Source: Bacteroidia bacterium (lineage in GTDB: Bacteria > Bacteroidota > Bacteroidia > J057). Taken from it: DNA of 64,000 nt. Positions within the stretch are counted from its first letter, which is position 1, and every line of letters starts with the position of its first letter. Shown piece by piece: positions 17,585-27,493 of this stretch. The translations under genes and the position numbers were made by a program. The notes below the pieces were generated by a model. That model did not search any database. It was not told where the DNA came from and saw only the letters and a program-made list of their open reading frames with translations. Location of the stretch: NCBI GenBank assembly GCA_030430575.1, contig JAUIKF010000015.1, positions 62,001-126,000 on the forward strand, in the 5' to 3' direction.

Positions 17585-18826
17585 ATGATTACAACACATG
17601 GAATTAGCTCGCAGACAGCCATAGTATTGGAAGATCGTCATGGTGCCCACAATTATCACCCCCTGCCCGTCGTCCTTTCGCGCGGTGAAGGCGTATTTGT
17701 CTGGGACCCAGAAGGCAAGCGTTATTACGACTTTCTATCTGCCTATAGCGCAGTGAACCAAGGCCATTGCCATCCCAAGATCATCAATGCCCTCAAGGCA
17801 CAGGCAGATAAGCTGACCCTTACCTCTCGGGCATTCTATAATGATGTATTGGGTAAATATGAAAAATACATCACTGAGTTATTGGGCTATGACAAGGTAT
17901 TGCCGATGAATACAGGGGTAGAGGCTGTTGAGACTGCCCTCAAGCTATGCCGCAAGTGGGCGTATCAGGTCAAGGGGTTACCCGAGCACCAAGCTAAGAT
18001 CATCTTTGTAGAAGGGAATTTTCACGGCCGAACACTCAGCGTCATTTCTGCTTCTACCGATCCTGACAGCTATGGCGGATATGGTCCCTATATGCCTGGT
18101 TTTCAGGTGATTCCATATAATGATCTCCCAGCTTTGGAAAAAGCATTGGAAGATCCCAATGTCGCAGGCTTCCTGACAGAACCGATTCAAGGAGAAGCTG
18201 GTGTAATGGTGCCAGATGATGGATATTTGAAAAAAGCGCATGCCTTGTGTAAGGAAAAAAATGTCCTCTTCATCGCCGATGAGGTTCAAACGGGCCTTGC
18301 CCGTACGGGCAAAATGCTCTGTGTAGACCATGAAGGCATTCGCCCTGATATTGTCATTCTTGGCAAAGCCCTTTCAGGCGGTGTACTGCCTGTCTCTGCG
18401 GTTTTGGCGGATGATGAGGTGATGCTGACCATCAAGCCCGGTGAACATGGCTCTACTTATGGCGGCAATCCGCTGGCTTGTGAAGTGGCAATAGCGGCAT
18501 TAGAAGTACTGATTGAAGAAGAATTAGCAGAACATGCTGAGCGCCTAGGCAAACGCTTTCGCGAGCGCATGCAGATGCTCATCGACCAGCGCCCTGACTT
18601 GCTGACCTTGGTCCGTGGCAAGGGCCTCCTAAACGCCGTCGTGGTCAACGATAGCCCCGACAGCAAAACCGCCTGGAATATGTGCCTCCAACTGGCCGAA
18701 AACGGTCTCTTGGCGAAGCCTACCCATGGCAATATCATTCGATTTGCTCCCCCATTGGTCATGACAGATGCTCAGTTGGAGGAGTGTTGCGACATTATTG
18801 AAAAGACATTATTAGCATATGGGTGA
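17585..18826 (+). CDS. rocD: Ornithine--oxo-acid aminotransferase
   Basis: 413 residues, the usual length. This PLP enzyme converts ornithine and 2-oxoglutarate to glutamate semialdehyde and glutamate in arginine/proline metabolism. The class-III aminotransferase features are clear: [31 protein letters not shown] (phosphate-binding turn), [28 protein letters not shown] (Asp contacting PLP) and [15 protein letters not shown] with the Schiff-base lysine. These match OAT rather than acetylornithine or GABA transaminases. The stop TGA (18824-18826) is the first triplet of a modular repeat array. Confidence 0.92.
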   Translation: MITTHGISSQTAIVLEDRHGAHNYHPLPVVLSRGEGVFVWDPEGKRYYDFLSAYSAVNQGHCHPKIINALKAQADKLTLTSRAFYNDVLGKYEKYITELLGYDKVLPMNTGVEAVETALKLCRKWAYQVKGLPEHQAKIIFVEGNFHGRTLSVISASTDPDSYGGYGPYMPGFQVIPYNDLPALEKALEDPNVAGFLTEPIQGEAGVMVPDDGYLKKAHALCKEKNVLFIADEVQTGLARTGKMLCVDHEGIRPDIVILGKALSGGVLPVSAVLADDEVMLTIKPGEHGSTYGGNPLACEVAIAALEVLIEEELAEHAERLGKRFRERMQMLIDQRPDLLTLVRGKGLLNAVVVNDSPDSKTAWNMCLQLAENGLLAKPTHGNIIRFAPPLVMTDAQLEECCDIIEKTLLAYG

Positions 18827-19104
18827 GACCGCTCCCTGCGGTCGCTGCGAGACCGTTCGGGCTTCGCCCTCACTGCGAGATCGTTCGCTGGCGCTCACTG
18901 CGAGACCGCTCGGCTCGAAGACTCGCCTCGCTGCGAGATTCACCCTGAGCCTGTCGAAGGGCTAAAGACAATCTTTTCTCTTGTCTCGCAGCGAGTCTTC
19001 GAGCGGTCTCGCAGTGAGGCCTTTAGGCCGAACGATCTCGCAGGGAGCCCGCAGGGCGACCGGTCTCACAGCGAGGGCTGAGTCTTCGAAGCCCGAGCGG
19101 TCTT
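18824..19104. repeat. Modular GAGACCG array, copy 2 (largest)
   Basis: Four head-to-tail units (heads GAGACCGCTC, GAGACCGTTC, GAGATCGTTC, GAGACCGCTC; tails CTGC) run to a centre that contains a CCTGAGCCTGTCGAAGGG repeat; four units then follow in inverted orientation, ending GAGCGGTCTT. The variable cores are small palindromes such as GGGCTTCGCCC and GGCTCGAAGACTCGCC. It starts at the rocD stop and ends about 25 bp before the next ATG. Confidence 0.85.
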
Positions 19105-19128
19105 CTTACTCTCTTAACCACACATTTC

Positions 19129-20082
19129 ATGAAAAACTGCCTTTCCCTATTAGCCTTTACCTTTCTACTTTTATTTGGAACCAAAACGCAAGCCCAGGTC
19201 CACGATAGCTTGATGGTCAATGTGACTGTTTTTGACAGCTCTGTGGTACCTGAAATTGAGAATTCCCTGTTTTGGGAGATTTCTGGTAATGGGTTGAAAC
19301 GCCCTTCCTACCTTTTTGGAACGATTCACCTGATTCCTCAAGACTCCTTTTTTATCCCTAAGATCATGGAAGAACGGATGCCCGAGGCGGATCGCTTGGT
19401 CTTAGAAGTAAGTTTGGACATGGGCACGATGTTGAGTGCTGCGCTTGGGGCATTTAAGCGTCCTGAAAAATCTCTTAAGGAGATTTTGAGCGAAGAAGAC
19501 TATGCTTATCTCAAAAGTTTTATTGAAGACAGCTTGCCATCTTCTGGAGGCTTTCCCATGACGATGGGGCTAGTCGAAATGCAGCGCCCTATCTTCACGG
19601 CGCAGCAAATAGCCTCTGCCTACTGTGACAACGGGTTGGATGAAAGTGGCGATCAAGTCATGTATGAAATGTACTTGGCAGAGGAATTCAAGCGGACGGA
19701 ACGCCCTGTGAGTGGCCTGGAAACCGCTCAAGACCAGCTAGGCGCGCTGGATCGAATCCCACTTGAGGAGCAAGCTCGCCAACTCATGGAGACCATTCGA
19801 AATCCTGGAGAGATGTGTGGAGGCATGGACGAACTCATCGCGGTCTACCGCCGCCAGGACCTGAGTACCCTGATGGAACTCACAGGGGAAGATCCTGGGA
19901 TCGGAGATCACCTCGATGCTCTATTGGATAATCGCAATAAAAAGTGGATTCCCGAGATTGAGGAAATGCTGAAAGACGAAGTCATATTTGTCGCTGTAGG
20001 GGCAGGGCACCTGGCAGGCAGAAACGGCGTCGTGAATCTATTGAAAGAGCGTGGCTATACACTTACGCCACTAAGAGATTGA
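19129..20082 (+). CDS. TraB/GumN-family secreted protein
   Basis: 317 residues with a signal peptide (CLSLLAFTFLLLFGTKTQAQ). The TraB/GumN signature is visible: SYLFGTIHLIP near residue 60 (GTIH with conserved His) and FVAVGAGHLAGRNGVV near the C-terminus (GAGHLxGxxGV). The family is proposed to be metal-dependent, Tiki-like proteases, but the activity is not established for such bacterial members. Probably periplasmic or lipid-free exported. The stop TGA (20080-20082) lies in a GATTGAAG repeat. Confidence 0.88.
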   Translation: MKNCLSLLAFTFLLLFGTKTQAQVHDSLMVNVTVFDSSVVPEIENSLFWEISGNGLKRPSYLFGTIHLIPQDSFFIPKIMEERMPEADRLVLEVSLDMGTMLSAALGAFKRPEKSLKEILSEEDYAYLKSFIEDSLPSSGGFPMTMGLVEMQRPIFTAQQIASAYCDNGLDESGDQVMYEMYLAEEFKRTERPVSGLETAQDQLGALDRIPLEEQARQLMETIRNPGEMCGGMDELIAVYRRQDLSTLMELTGEDPGIGDHLDALLDNRNKKWIPEIEEMLKDEVIFVAVGAGHLAGRNGVVNLLKERGYTLTPLRD

Positions 20083-20178
20083 AGAATATCGAACAAGGCA
20101 TGCCCTGAGCTTGCCGAAGGGATTGATGATTGATGAAGTAAAGAGGCTCATTCCTTCTTCAATCCTTGTTCTTCAATC
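20077..20178. terminator. Bidirectional hairpin between convergent genes
   Basis: GATTGAAGAATATCGAACAAGG (20077-20098) pairs with CCTTGTTCTTCAATC (20164-20178) with a 4-base bulge; a CCTGAGCTTGCCGAAGGG repeat sits in the loop. The stop codons of both flanking genes fall in GATTGAAG motifs. A related structure is at 26125-26219. Confidence 0.55.
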
Positions 20179-20186
20179 ATTAATCT

Positions 20187-22874
20187 TCAATCAATTCTTC
20201 CCATTCCCAACGCCTTCGTGCCAATCTTTTTTCCAGTTGAATTCATATACCGAATCTGGGTGTCTTCTATAAAGGTAAAGATACCCTGTTCATAGCGAAT
20301 CGCATCGAGGGTTGCAGGGATGAGTTGATTCCCCTGGCTGTCCATCAGGCCATAAGTTTGTGAAACTTCAGCTACCACAAACCCTTCTCTGGCAGGGGAG
20401 TAATGCTCATAGCCAAGGTTTCTTAAGGTGCGATATATAGGCTTTTTCCAATAATTAGGTTTTTCAGGAGCTATCTTGACCCTTTCTCCTTTGCTATTGA
20501 TCATAAAGGACTTTCCTGCTAATGTAACCATCGCCAGGCTGTCCCCTTGCATTTTCAGGGAAGCGTAGGGAGGCAAGGGCAGTGGTTTTCCTTTGATGTC
20601 GAGTAGACTAATGTGCTGGTCTTTGTATACCCAGATCGTCCCATCAGCAAAACAGCCGATAAATCGATATTTGATCGGACAGACCATACGGCCCTTGCGA
20701 TCCACAAATCCGTATTCTCCGCCTTTTTTCACCTTGATATATGGCCCTTCAAAATCAACCATACGGTAGTGCAATGGCACCACGGTTTTGCCTTTCTGGT
20801 CGATGACTCCATAGCCATTTTTTCCCTTGACAATGGCTAGGCCTTCTTGAAAATGGTTGACTCTCAGGTATTTAGGAGGAATCGCCCATTCACCATTGGG
20901 GTGAATATGGCCATAGCGCCTGCCTTCCTTGACCCAGGCAAGGCCCTCCTGAAAGTCACTGGCTGCACGCCATCTAGGAGAGATCGCCCATTCGCCAGAT
21001 GGGGTGATATAGCCATACAGCCCAAAGGTGTCCTGAACCAGGGCTAGCCCTTCTTGAAAATCGTTTGCCAGGCGATAACGGGAGGGGATGACCTGCCTCC
21101 CTTCCAAATCGTAATAACCCCAAAGACCTGCCTGCTTCACACGGACCCGCCCTTCATGGAAGGTGCCACAGCTCTCCGCTCGTATGGTGAATTGTAGCAT
21201 GCCTAGGGTATCGAAAAAAGCATATTTATTTCGATAATCGATGGTGACGAGGTAGTTCTTAGGTAATGTGCGATAGCCGCCACATTGGTGCCTGTCTGCA
21301 ATATAGTCCCGCAATTCATCATAGTGCGGAGGTACGATGACAGACAAAGAAGTATCTATCAATCCCCACTGGCCTCCCTGTTTGAACTGAGCGGTGCCCC
21401 CTCGAAAGGGTCCGATGAAATCGTACTGGGGTTCCATCTGCCAACGACCTTTGGCATCAATGAAGCCCCATTTGCCGCCCATTTTGCGTAAGGCCTGTGG
21501 AGATTCTCCCCAAAAGCGAATGCCTTTTTCACCCCTTTGAATGGGCTTGCCTTCTATGCATACACTGGCTAGCCCATGTGTAAATGGACCAATGTAGGTG
21601 GCTTTTCCAATGGATTTCTCCTGCCCTCGGGCATTGACGAGGACATACGTCCCATTGGGGTAATAGGCGCGAGCCACAGGGCCTGCCCCAAAATCATTTG
21701 CATAAATAGCTGCATAATTGACCTTGGTGAGGCGTCGCCCACTGCGGTGATGGACCAAGCCTTCTCGATACACATAGGCATCCGACTGAGTGGCACGAAT
21801 GTCGCGGTATTCCATGGTGACCACGGTCAGGCCATATCGCATCAGTTGATCGACCTGGTGATAGGTGGGAGAGATGAGGACACGTCCTCCTTGTTCCGCG
21901 CGTAAGCCCCATTTGGACTGCTGCTTATACCAAATATTGGATGGGTTAGGAGGGGGCGAGGTGTTCCTACGCGGTTGTCTGGGGATTTTGACTTTGGGGG
22001 AATAGGCTTTTTTCCCACGAATGACCAGGCGAGGCGGTTGTTCTCTCAAGTGACCTTCCTCATTCAGGAGATAGTGTTTCCACGTATTATCTTCCCATAC
22101 TTGTACCATCTCTTTTCCTACCTTGATCCATCGATACTGGATCGGCAAGATGACTTCTCCCGTGTGATGGATCAGCCCAAAGGCGGCGTCCTGCTTTACA
22201 ATAGCAACTGGTCCATGAAAGTCCCCCGCATAGTGAAGATCAAAGGGATACAGTACCTTATTGTTCTGATCAATCAATCCCCAGAGGTTGTCTTTCATGG
22301 CCCAAAATCGTTCGTCAGATACCATTTGGATTCCTTGATAGGCTGGAGGAATCAACCATTCATTCCCTTTTAATAGCCCTTGAAACCCATCTTTTTTAAC
22401 TAAAAAATAGGGCCCTAGTCTCGAAATTTCGTCATACAGACAGGGAATCAATAGGCTGTCAGATGGGCGAAAAGCTCCTCGTAAGGTATCTTGTTGCAAG
22501 CGGATGAAATCCTGGCCATAGGAATAGATCTTTTTATACTGAGGCGTTAAGATACAATGCCCCTCTTTGTCGTACATGCCCCATCCGCTTGTAGATTCGG
22601 CCGTGATATGACCTGTATGGGTCTTCCGGAATGACGTAAATTCAGGCGGGAGGATTTCCCCCAAGGCGCTGCTATACAGCGCTTTTTTACCCGAAACTTC
22701 TACCTCAAATAGTCCTTCTTTCCTATCCAACTCATCGATAGCATCATAGCGAATGGGGACTACGACCTGACCATTTGTATCTATCATGCCCCATTTTCCC
22801 TGGTCGTAGATGGGGAGGTTTTGGGCAAAAAGGGCCGAAGAGAGGCAGGTGAAGGTGATCAGTAGGCGGAGCAT
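20187..22874 (-). CDS. Secreted WG-repeat protein
   Basis: 895 residues with a signal peptide (MLRLLITFTCLSSALFAQ). At least a dozen WG repeats of the form WGxIDxxGxxVxPxxYDxI are visible (for example KWGMIDTNGQVVVPIRYD, KWGFIDAKGRWQMEPQYD, YGVIDQKGKTVVPLHY). A low-complexity linker with SPPPNPSN lies near residue 310 and separates two repeat blocks. WG repeats are thought to form a binding scaffold; the target is unknown. No T9SS signal is present, so periplasmic or surface location is open. Confidence 0.88.
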   Translation of the reverse strand: MLRLLITFTCLSSALFAQNLPIYDQGKWGMIDTNGQVVVPIRYDAIDELDRKEGLFEVEVSGKKALYSSALGEILPPEFTSFRKTHTGHITAESTSGWGMYDKEGHCILTPQYKKIYSYGQDFIRLQQDTLRGAFRPSDSLLIPCLYDEISRLGPYFLVKKDGFQGLLKGNEWLIPPAYQGIQMVSDERFWAMKDNLWGLIDQNNKVLYPFDLHYAGDFHGPVAIVKQDAAFGLIHHTGEVILPIQYRWIKVGKEMVQVWEDNTWKHYLLNEEGHLREQPPRLVIRGKKAYSPKVKIPRQPRRNTSPPPNPSNIWYKQQSKWGLRAEQGGRVLISPTYHQVDQLMRYGLTVVTMEYRDIRATQSDAYVYREGLVHHRSGRRLTKVNYAAIYANDFGAGPVARAYYPNGTYVLVNARGQEKSIGKATYIGPFTHGLASVCIEGKPIQRGEKGIRFWGESPQALRKMGGKWGFIDAKGRWQMEPQYDFIGPFRGGTAQFKQGGQWGLIDTSLSVIVPPHYDELRDYIADRHQCGGYRTLPKNYLVTIDYRNKYAFFDTLGMLQFTIRAESCGTFHEGRVRVKQAGLWGYYDLEGRQVIPSRYRLANDFQEGLALVQDTFGLYGYITPSGEWAISPRWRAASDFQEGLAWVKEGRRYGHIHPNGEWAIPPKYLRVNHFQEGLAIVKGKNGYGVIDQKGKTVVPLHYRMVDFEGPYIKVKKGGEYGFVDRKGRMVCPIKYRFIGCFADGTIWVYKDQHISLLDIKGKPLPLPPYASLKMQGDSLAMVTLAGKSFMINSKGERVKIAPEKPNYWKKPIYRTLRNLGYEHYSPAREGFVVAEVSQTYGLMDSQGNQLIPATLDAIRYEQGIFTFIEDTQIRYMNSTGKKIGTKALGMGRID

Positions 22875-22886
22875 GGGGGAGGGGGT

Positions 22887-22977
22887 AAATGATTAAATGA
22901 TTAAATGAGTAGATGAGGAAATGAGAAAATGGAATGAGAGGATGAGAGGATGAGAGAATGATAGGATGAGGGAATGG
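22887..22977. repeat. Degenerate 8-bp tandem repeat (GAATGAGA-like)
   Basis: Units such as AAATGATT, AAATGAGT, GGATGAGA, GAATGATA follow one another for about 90 bp, directly upstream of the WG-repeat gene start and beside a modular half-array. The same octamer family occurs at 29433 and 59914. Confidence 0.75.
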
Positions 22978-22980
22978 TTT

Positions 22981-23080
22981 TGTCTCATAGCGAGTCTTCG
23001 AGCGGTCCCACTTCCCACAGCGAGCCTACAGAGCGAGCGATCCCACAGTGAGGCGAGTCTTCGAGCCGAACGGTCCCTTA
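22981..23080. repeat. Modular GAGACCG array, copy 3 (half array)
   Basis: Only one orientation of units is present: GTCTCATAGCGAG... to CCGAACGGTCCC. Read on the minus strand, the first unit follows directly on the TAA stop (23078-23080) of the lipoprotein gene. Confidence 0.75.
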
Positions 23081-24517
23081 CTCAAATAAACCACGCACAT
23101 CAGCTACGCTGTTGACGATGGTCCCTGTAGGGCGTAGGGCAAATCGGTGCTCCTGCCCGATGTCAGAGGTAGCGAAGTCCTGGGCATCAAACAGCGCCAA
23201 TTCGTTGCCTGGCAGCAATACAGCTAAGATATTGGGCTCGTCGGGCAGGTAGGAGAAATCTTGCAAGCTGTCAGATAGATTATAATCAATCAAGGCATTT
23301 TGTGTTGGCAGGATGAGATAAACGGTGTTGACATTCGTCATCTGATCGAACCCTGATGTATCGATGTCAAAGGCAGCCATGATGTTGCGGCTGTTGCTCA
23401 GGTTGAGGATACGGTCGCAATTGTAGATGCCAAATCGTCGAATCTGAAAGTTTCGGACAAAAGTTCTTTGGGCCTTGAGGCGGGCAGTCTCCCGCTCCGC
23501 CGCCAGGCGCAACTCCGTTCTGCGGCGGATTTCGGCCAGCTTGGCCTCTTTGTGCTTTTGTGCCAATTCCTCATACAGGGCCATGGCTTCATCATAAGAA
23601 TCGCCACTCTGGACAGCTTTGGTAATCACCCTGGCTTTCTTGGTGCGATTTCTTAGCTGAAGACAATATAGCCCTTGATCGGCTTCATAAGGCAATACCT
23701 TGGCACTGTTCCAAACTATTTTTAGGGCTTCTTTTGCCTGCTTAGCCGTGAGGTAGCCCTTTTTCCCAGTTTCCACAACTTCCCATTCGATGTCTTTAAA
23801 TGGGGCCAACAGGGGATAAGCTTCATAGTCTGTTTCGAAATAAAAAACAACGCCATCTTCGCTGGCCTTGATCGGTACCTGGGGGAGGGGAGGGAGGGAT
23901 TCGGTTTCATCTGAATACCTTTCTAGTTCATTTGAATCAGGGAGAGGGGCCACAGTGTCCACTGATGGGGTCAGAGAAGCAATGGCTAAAGGAATATTTT
24001 CTTCCAAATACGTCCAGTTCCCTGCCGTAGAATCCCAATTGTACAGGTTGTAATTGCCGTCCCGAAGGGAGTTCATCGACACATCGACTAACTTGCCATC
24101 AGCAATGAAAACAGGCTTTTCTCCTTGAAAAGCGCGAATTTCCATCATGCCTGCAGATTGAAAGGGCTGGGATATACCAGCCGAGTCATAATTCATCGGA
24201 ATGCCGCTGAGGAGGATATCCGCTACATCGTGAAATTCGCGATAGTTAACGGAAACGATGCCCGTGACAGGCTGCCCAGTGGCATCGACAAGGGCCTGTG
24301 AGGGAATGGTCACTTTGCTGCCATTTGGAAGTTCGAAGCTTCCACCCGCTTCAGCATCGATCTCAAATCGCTGGAAAGCGATATCGGCTCCTGGAACAGG
24401 TGGCGCTACCTTGGGAAGGGCTTTCGGCGTAGCCTCGGCTTGGGGGTTCGTTGCTTGTTCGGTGGTGCATTGTATGAAACAAAGGCATACTAGGAGGAAG
24501 AGAAGTGTTAGGCGCAT
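23078..24517 (-). CDS. Lipoprotein of unknown function
   Basis: 479 residues from ATG 24517, chosen because MRLTLLFLLVCLCFIQC is a typical Bacteroidota lipoprotein leader; the longer frame upstream only adds repeat-derived residues. A domain around residues 50-190 has GSFELPNGSKVTIPSQALVD and YREFHDVADILLSGIPMNYD, a pattern I have seen in many unannotated Bacteroidota lipoproteins. A charged coiled-coil-like segment (EELAQKHKEAKLAEIRRRTE) lies near residue 330. No catalytic motif is visible. Confidence 0.8.
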   Translation of the reverse strand: MRLTLLFLLVCLCFIQCTTEQATNPQAEATPKALPKVAPPVPGADIAFQRFEIDAEAGGSFELPNGSKVTIPSQALVDATGQPVTGIVSVNYREFHDVADILLSGIPMNYDSAGISQPFQSAGMMEIRAFQGEKPVFIADGKLVDVSMNSLRDGNYNLYNWDSTAGNWTYLEENIPLAIASLTPSVDTVAPLPDSNELERYSDETESLPPLPQVPIKASEDGVVFYFETDYEAYPLLAPFKDIEWEVVETGKKGYLTAKQAKEALKIVWNSAKVLPYEADQGLYCLQLRNRTKKARVITKAVQSGDSYDEAMALYEELAQKHKEAKLAEIRRRTELRLAAERETARLKAQRTFVRNFQIRRFGIYNCDRILNLSNSRNIMAAFDIDTSGFDQMTNVNTVYLILPTQNALIDYNLSDSLQDFSYLPDEPNILAVLLPGNELALFDAQDFATSDIGQEHRFALRPTGTIVNSVADVRGLFE

Positions 24518-24887
24518 GTTTGGGGAATTTTGAATTAAGAATGCTTGTCCTGAGTTTATCGAAGGGATGAATTTTGAATGAAGGAGGCTGTCATTAAGAA
24601 GAGAAAAAGAAGCCACGGATTTCACAGATTTTCACGGATGAAAGCACAAAGTCTCGTATCTACTTTGAGTTTGAGTTTGAGTTTGAGTTTGAGTTTGAGT
24701 TTGAGTTTACTCTTCCCTTCGCTGCAAGAGCGCTTTTAACTGCCAATTGTTGATGCCGCCTAAGGATCTTGACAGAAAAACAGCGCCCTTTTTAGCAGCG
24801 ATTTCTTTATTCCCATAATGCAAGGGTTCCAAAAGGTTACAACTCACATTTTTCTAAACCTCCTGAAATAAGGCTAGTTATGTAGGC
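24518..24887. other. 370-bp divergent intergenic region made of repeats
   Basis: From left to right: a CCTGAGTTTATCGAAGGG repeat (about 24550-24567), a CCACGGATTTCACAGATTTTCACGGAT repeat (24613-24639) and a hexamer tract (24664-24708). No gene seen. The promoter of the metallophosphoesterase gene should lie at the right end. Confidence 0.6.
24664..24708. repeat. (TTTGAG)n tandem repeat, about 7.5 units
   Basis: A perfect hexanucleotide tract. Related, shorter TTGAGTTTGAG tracts are at about 52345-52365 and, in complement, near 37650. Such tracts are prone to slipped-strand length change. Confidence 0.9.
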
Positions 24888-26123
24888 ATGAACAAACGGA
24901 TTGTCATTCCTCTGCTAGCCTTATTTCTCCTGCTCATCGACCTCTATGCGTTTGAGGCAGTGAAAGCTGCTACGCAAGGATTCACAGCTGAAGGCCAGCA
25001 AATCGCTTATTGGATTTATTGGGGCATCAGTGCCTTGGTGATTGGCGGGGTATTTTTATACCATTTTGGCCCGCCGTATATCTTTGGCAAACATGGGCGT
25101 ACCTTCGTGATGGTGGCTGTTTTTACCCACTATTTCGCCAAAGTCTTCATCCTCCTTTTCCTCTTCATCGAAGATATCTGGCGCATGCTCAAATGGGCCT
25201 GGAATAGCCTGACAGGAGGAGATGACCTTCCCTTAGAACGATCGGAGGCTGTAGCCCAGACGAGCCTGGCGGTGGCGACAGTGCCCGTAGCAGCCATCAG
25301 CTTTGGCATCCTGACAGGGGCGCATGACTACCGCGTGCGCAAGCGAGAAGTGCATTTGCCTTCTTTGCCACGGGCATTGGATGGCTTGCGGGTCGTGCAG
25401 ATTTCAGATGTGCATTCGGGCAGTTTTTGGAACAAAAAAGCAGTCCAGGGGGGTATAGAACTGCTGAATCAGCAAAAAGGAGACGTAGTCTTTTTTACAG
25501 GAGATTTGGTGAATAATCGCGCTTCTGAGATGAAGGAATATGCAGAGGTATTTAGCAAAATAAAAGCACCGCTCGGCGTCTATTCTATTCTGGGGAACCA
25601 TGACTACGGCGACTATGTAGACTGGACGACGCCGCAAGCCAAGCAGCAAAATCTGCAAAAACTCGCCACCATCCATCGCGAGATGGGCTGGGACCTGTTG
25701 CTCAATGAATCCCGCATCCTCACAATCGAAAACGAACCCCTAGCCGTCCTCGGCATCGAAAATTGGAGCGCCAAGATGCGTTTCCCCAAATACGGCAGGC
25801 TCGCCGATGCCTATGCCCAGTCCCGCGACATTCCTACCAAGATTCTGCTTTCCCATGACCCCTCCCATTGGGATGCGGAGGTAAGGAAAGATTTTTCAGA
25901 CATTGACCTCACCCTATCAGGCCATACCCACGGCATGCAATTCGGCATTGACATCCCAGGCTTCAAATGGAGCCCTGTAAAGTATGTCTACAACCGCTGG
26001 GCGGATTTGTATCAAGAAGGAGATCAGTACTTATATGTCAATCGCGGATTTGGATACCTGGGCTTCCCTGGCCGGGTAGGTATGCCACCTGAGATCACGG
26101 TGCTGGAGCTGCGGAGCAGTTGA
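24888..26123 (+). CDS. Membrane-anchored metallophosphoesterase (YkuE/calcineurin-like)
   Basis: 411 residues. The first 150 residues contain about four hydrophobic membrane segments (for example VIPLLALFLLLIDLYAF and VFILLFLFIEDIW). The rest is a calcineurin-like phosphoesterase with the full metal-binding set: DVHSG, GDLVNN, GNHDYG, and SGHTHGMQFG. The layout matches YkuE-type enzymes, some of which act on cell-envelope or lipid phosphoesters; the actual substrate is unknown. Confidence 0.9.
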   Translation: MNKRIVIPLLALFLLLIDLYAFEAVKAATQGFTAEGQQIAYWIYWGISALVIGGVFLYHFGPPYIFGKHGRTFVMVAVFTHYFAKVFILLFLFIEDIWRMLKWAWNSLTGGDDLPLERSEAVAQTSLAVATVPVAAISFGILTGAHDYRVRKREVHLPSLPRALDGLRVVQISDVHSGSFWNKKAVQGGIELLNQQKGDVVFFTGDLVNNRASEMKEYAEVFSKIKAPLGVYSILGNHDYGDYVDWTTPQAKQQNLQKLATIHREMGWDLLLNESRILTIENEPLAVLGIENWSAKMRFPKYGRLADAYAQSRDIPTKILLSHDPSHWDAEVRKDFSDIDLTLSGHTHGMQFGIDIPGFKWSPVKYVYNRWADLYQEGDQYLYVNRGFGYLGFPGRVGMPPEITVLELRSS

Positions 26124-26124
26124 A

Positions 26125-26219
26125 TTGATTGCAGATTGATGATTGCGGAACAAGGATTTAGGAAGTAAAAAAGCAACCCTTCATCAATCTTCAATCCTTG
26201 TTCGATATTCTGCAATCAA
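26125..26219. repeat. Long imperfect inverted repeat (GATTGCAG...GAACAAGG)
   Basis: The left arm GATTGCAGATTGATGATTG continuing to GGAACAAGG pairs with CCTTGTTCGATATTCTGCAATC (26196-26217). It begins 2 bp after the upstream stop codon and resembles the structure at 20077-20178. Probably a terminator. Confidence 0.55.
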
Positions 26220-26270
26220 AACAGGCTTTAACAAAACGATTGTTAACCTCGAATGACCCCAAAAGAAAAA

Positions 26271-26300
26271 AACCGATATAAGGGCTTCCTTATCTCGGTT
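26271..26300. terminator. 13-bp hairpin AACCGATATAAGG
   Basis: The arms 26271-26283 and 26288-26300 pair with one mismatch and an A-rich left flank, in a 422-bp convergent gap with no gene. It could terminate transcription in the minus direction. Confidence 0.5.
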
Positions 26301-26545
26301 AATTCAGGCTTGGGTAATTTTTTATCGGGCTTGTGATATCAAAGAAAGCACAGAACCCTTCCTTTTTCAACCTACAATGTATACTTGGCGGGAATGGGTG
26401 TATAAGTGGTAGAGATGAACTGTCAATTGTGCTTAATCAGAATTTTGGGAAAGGCCCATACTGCCAAAATTGCCTGAAATAGGCAGTAGATCCTGAGGGT
26501 AGAAATCCGTTTTGGTGAGTTCTAACCTTCTTTTATAGACTAGTT

Positions 26546-27355
26546 TTATTCCTTAGATGGTTGATTGGTCTCCACTTTCTTAATAAATTTTCCTTCTTCA
26601 TTTATCCCAAACTGCTTATGTCCCAGAAAGTATGCATCCATTACATCCGACACATACCTAATTTTAAATTTTTTGGTATGGAGAACATCTGAGGCATCTA
26701 GATACACATATCTTTGAAGGTGTGTATCCCCCTCTCCACCTTCTAGGTATTGCATACCTAAGTCCATTTTGTCCAGAATGATGCCGTTATTGTCTACATT
26801 AATGATGCTGTAAGGGGAATACAATAGCGAATAAATGGCCTTGTTTTTTCTGAGGATTCCTCGAAAATAGTAGGGAGTGGTTTTGCCCTCCTCATTTTTC
26901 ATTAGATCCAAATGGCGATCTGCATATTGTGTTCTGAAATGGACAAAGGTTTCGGATAAATGATTTTCAAGGTGTATTACCTTATTTTGAGAAATCGTAT
27001 CCCCTGATTCTTCTCCAGTCTGAGTGTCAAAACTCGCTTCCCAATGGGCTGGATAGTCATAAAAGAAGACCTCCTTAGGGCTCAACGGTACTTTCGTTAA
27101 TGGCAGGGAGTCAAGAATTTGACCCAACCGAACGGGACCTAATCCAGTCAGGCCATCCACATTCTTGATATAAGCGAAGGATTGTAGGTAGGCTGTATGG
27201 ATGCTATCTCTTCGGTGTTTTTGGCGGGCTTCTCTTGACACCTTTTGAGGTTCTGTTTGAGAAAGAGTAGGAGGTGATGAAGATGTTTGCTCTTGCCGTT
27301 CTTGACAGGAAAAGCATAGGAAGAGGAGGAGAGTGAGGTAAATTGAGGAGGGCAT
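26546..27355 (-). CDS. Putative lipoprotein, unknown
   Basis: 269 residues. The leader IYLTLLLFLCFSC is a lipobox-type signal, with Cys about residue 17 as the lipid attachment site, followed by a Ser/Pro/Gln-rich tether. The body has no motif I recognise. It is alone between a convergent gene and the T9SS cargo downstream on the same strand. Membrane-anchored, periplasm- or surface-facing. Confidence 0.75.
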   Translation of the reverse strand: MPSSIYLTLLLFLCFSCQERQEQTSSSPPTLSQTEPQKVSREARQKHRRDSIHTAYLQSFAYIKNVDGLTGLGPVRLGQILDSLPLTKVPLSPKEVFFYDYPAHWEASFDTQTGEESGDTISQNKVIHLENHLSETFVHFRTQYADRHLDLMKNEEGKTTPYYFRGILRKNKAIYSLLYSPYSIINVDNNGIILDKMDLGMQYLEGGEGDTHLQRYVYLDASDVLHTKKFKIRYVSDVMDAYFLGHKQFGINEEGKFIKKVETNQPSKE

Positions 27356-27493
27356 TGGAAATTTTTGTTAAAGATAATGAAGAACGACCCCAAAAAACAG
27401 GAGCAAAGCGATCTTTGCTCCTGCGAATATGAGAAGTAATTACCTGATTATTAATCGATTAACTTCCCAAATCAATAAACAATCAATTAATAA

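Noticed and set aside
18824-19104. CRISPR-like appearance of the modular arrays
   Set aside because: Repeat and core lengths are too short and irregular, the cores are palindromic, the two halves mirror each other and no cas gene is near.
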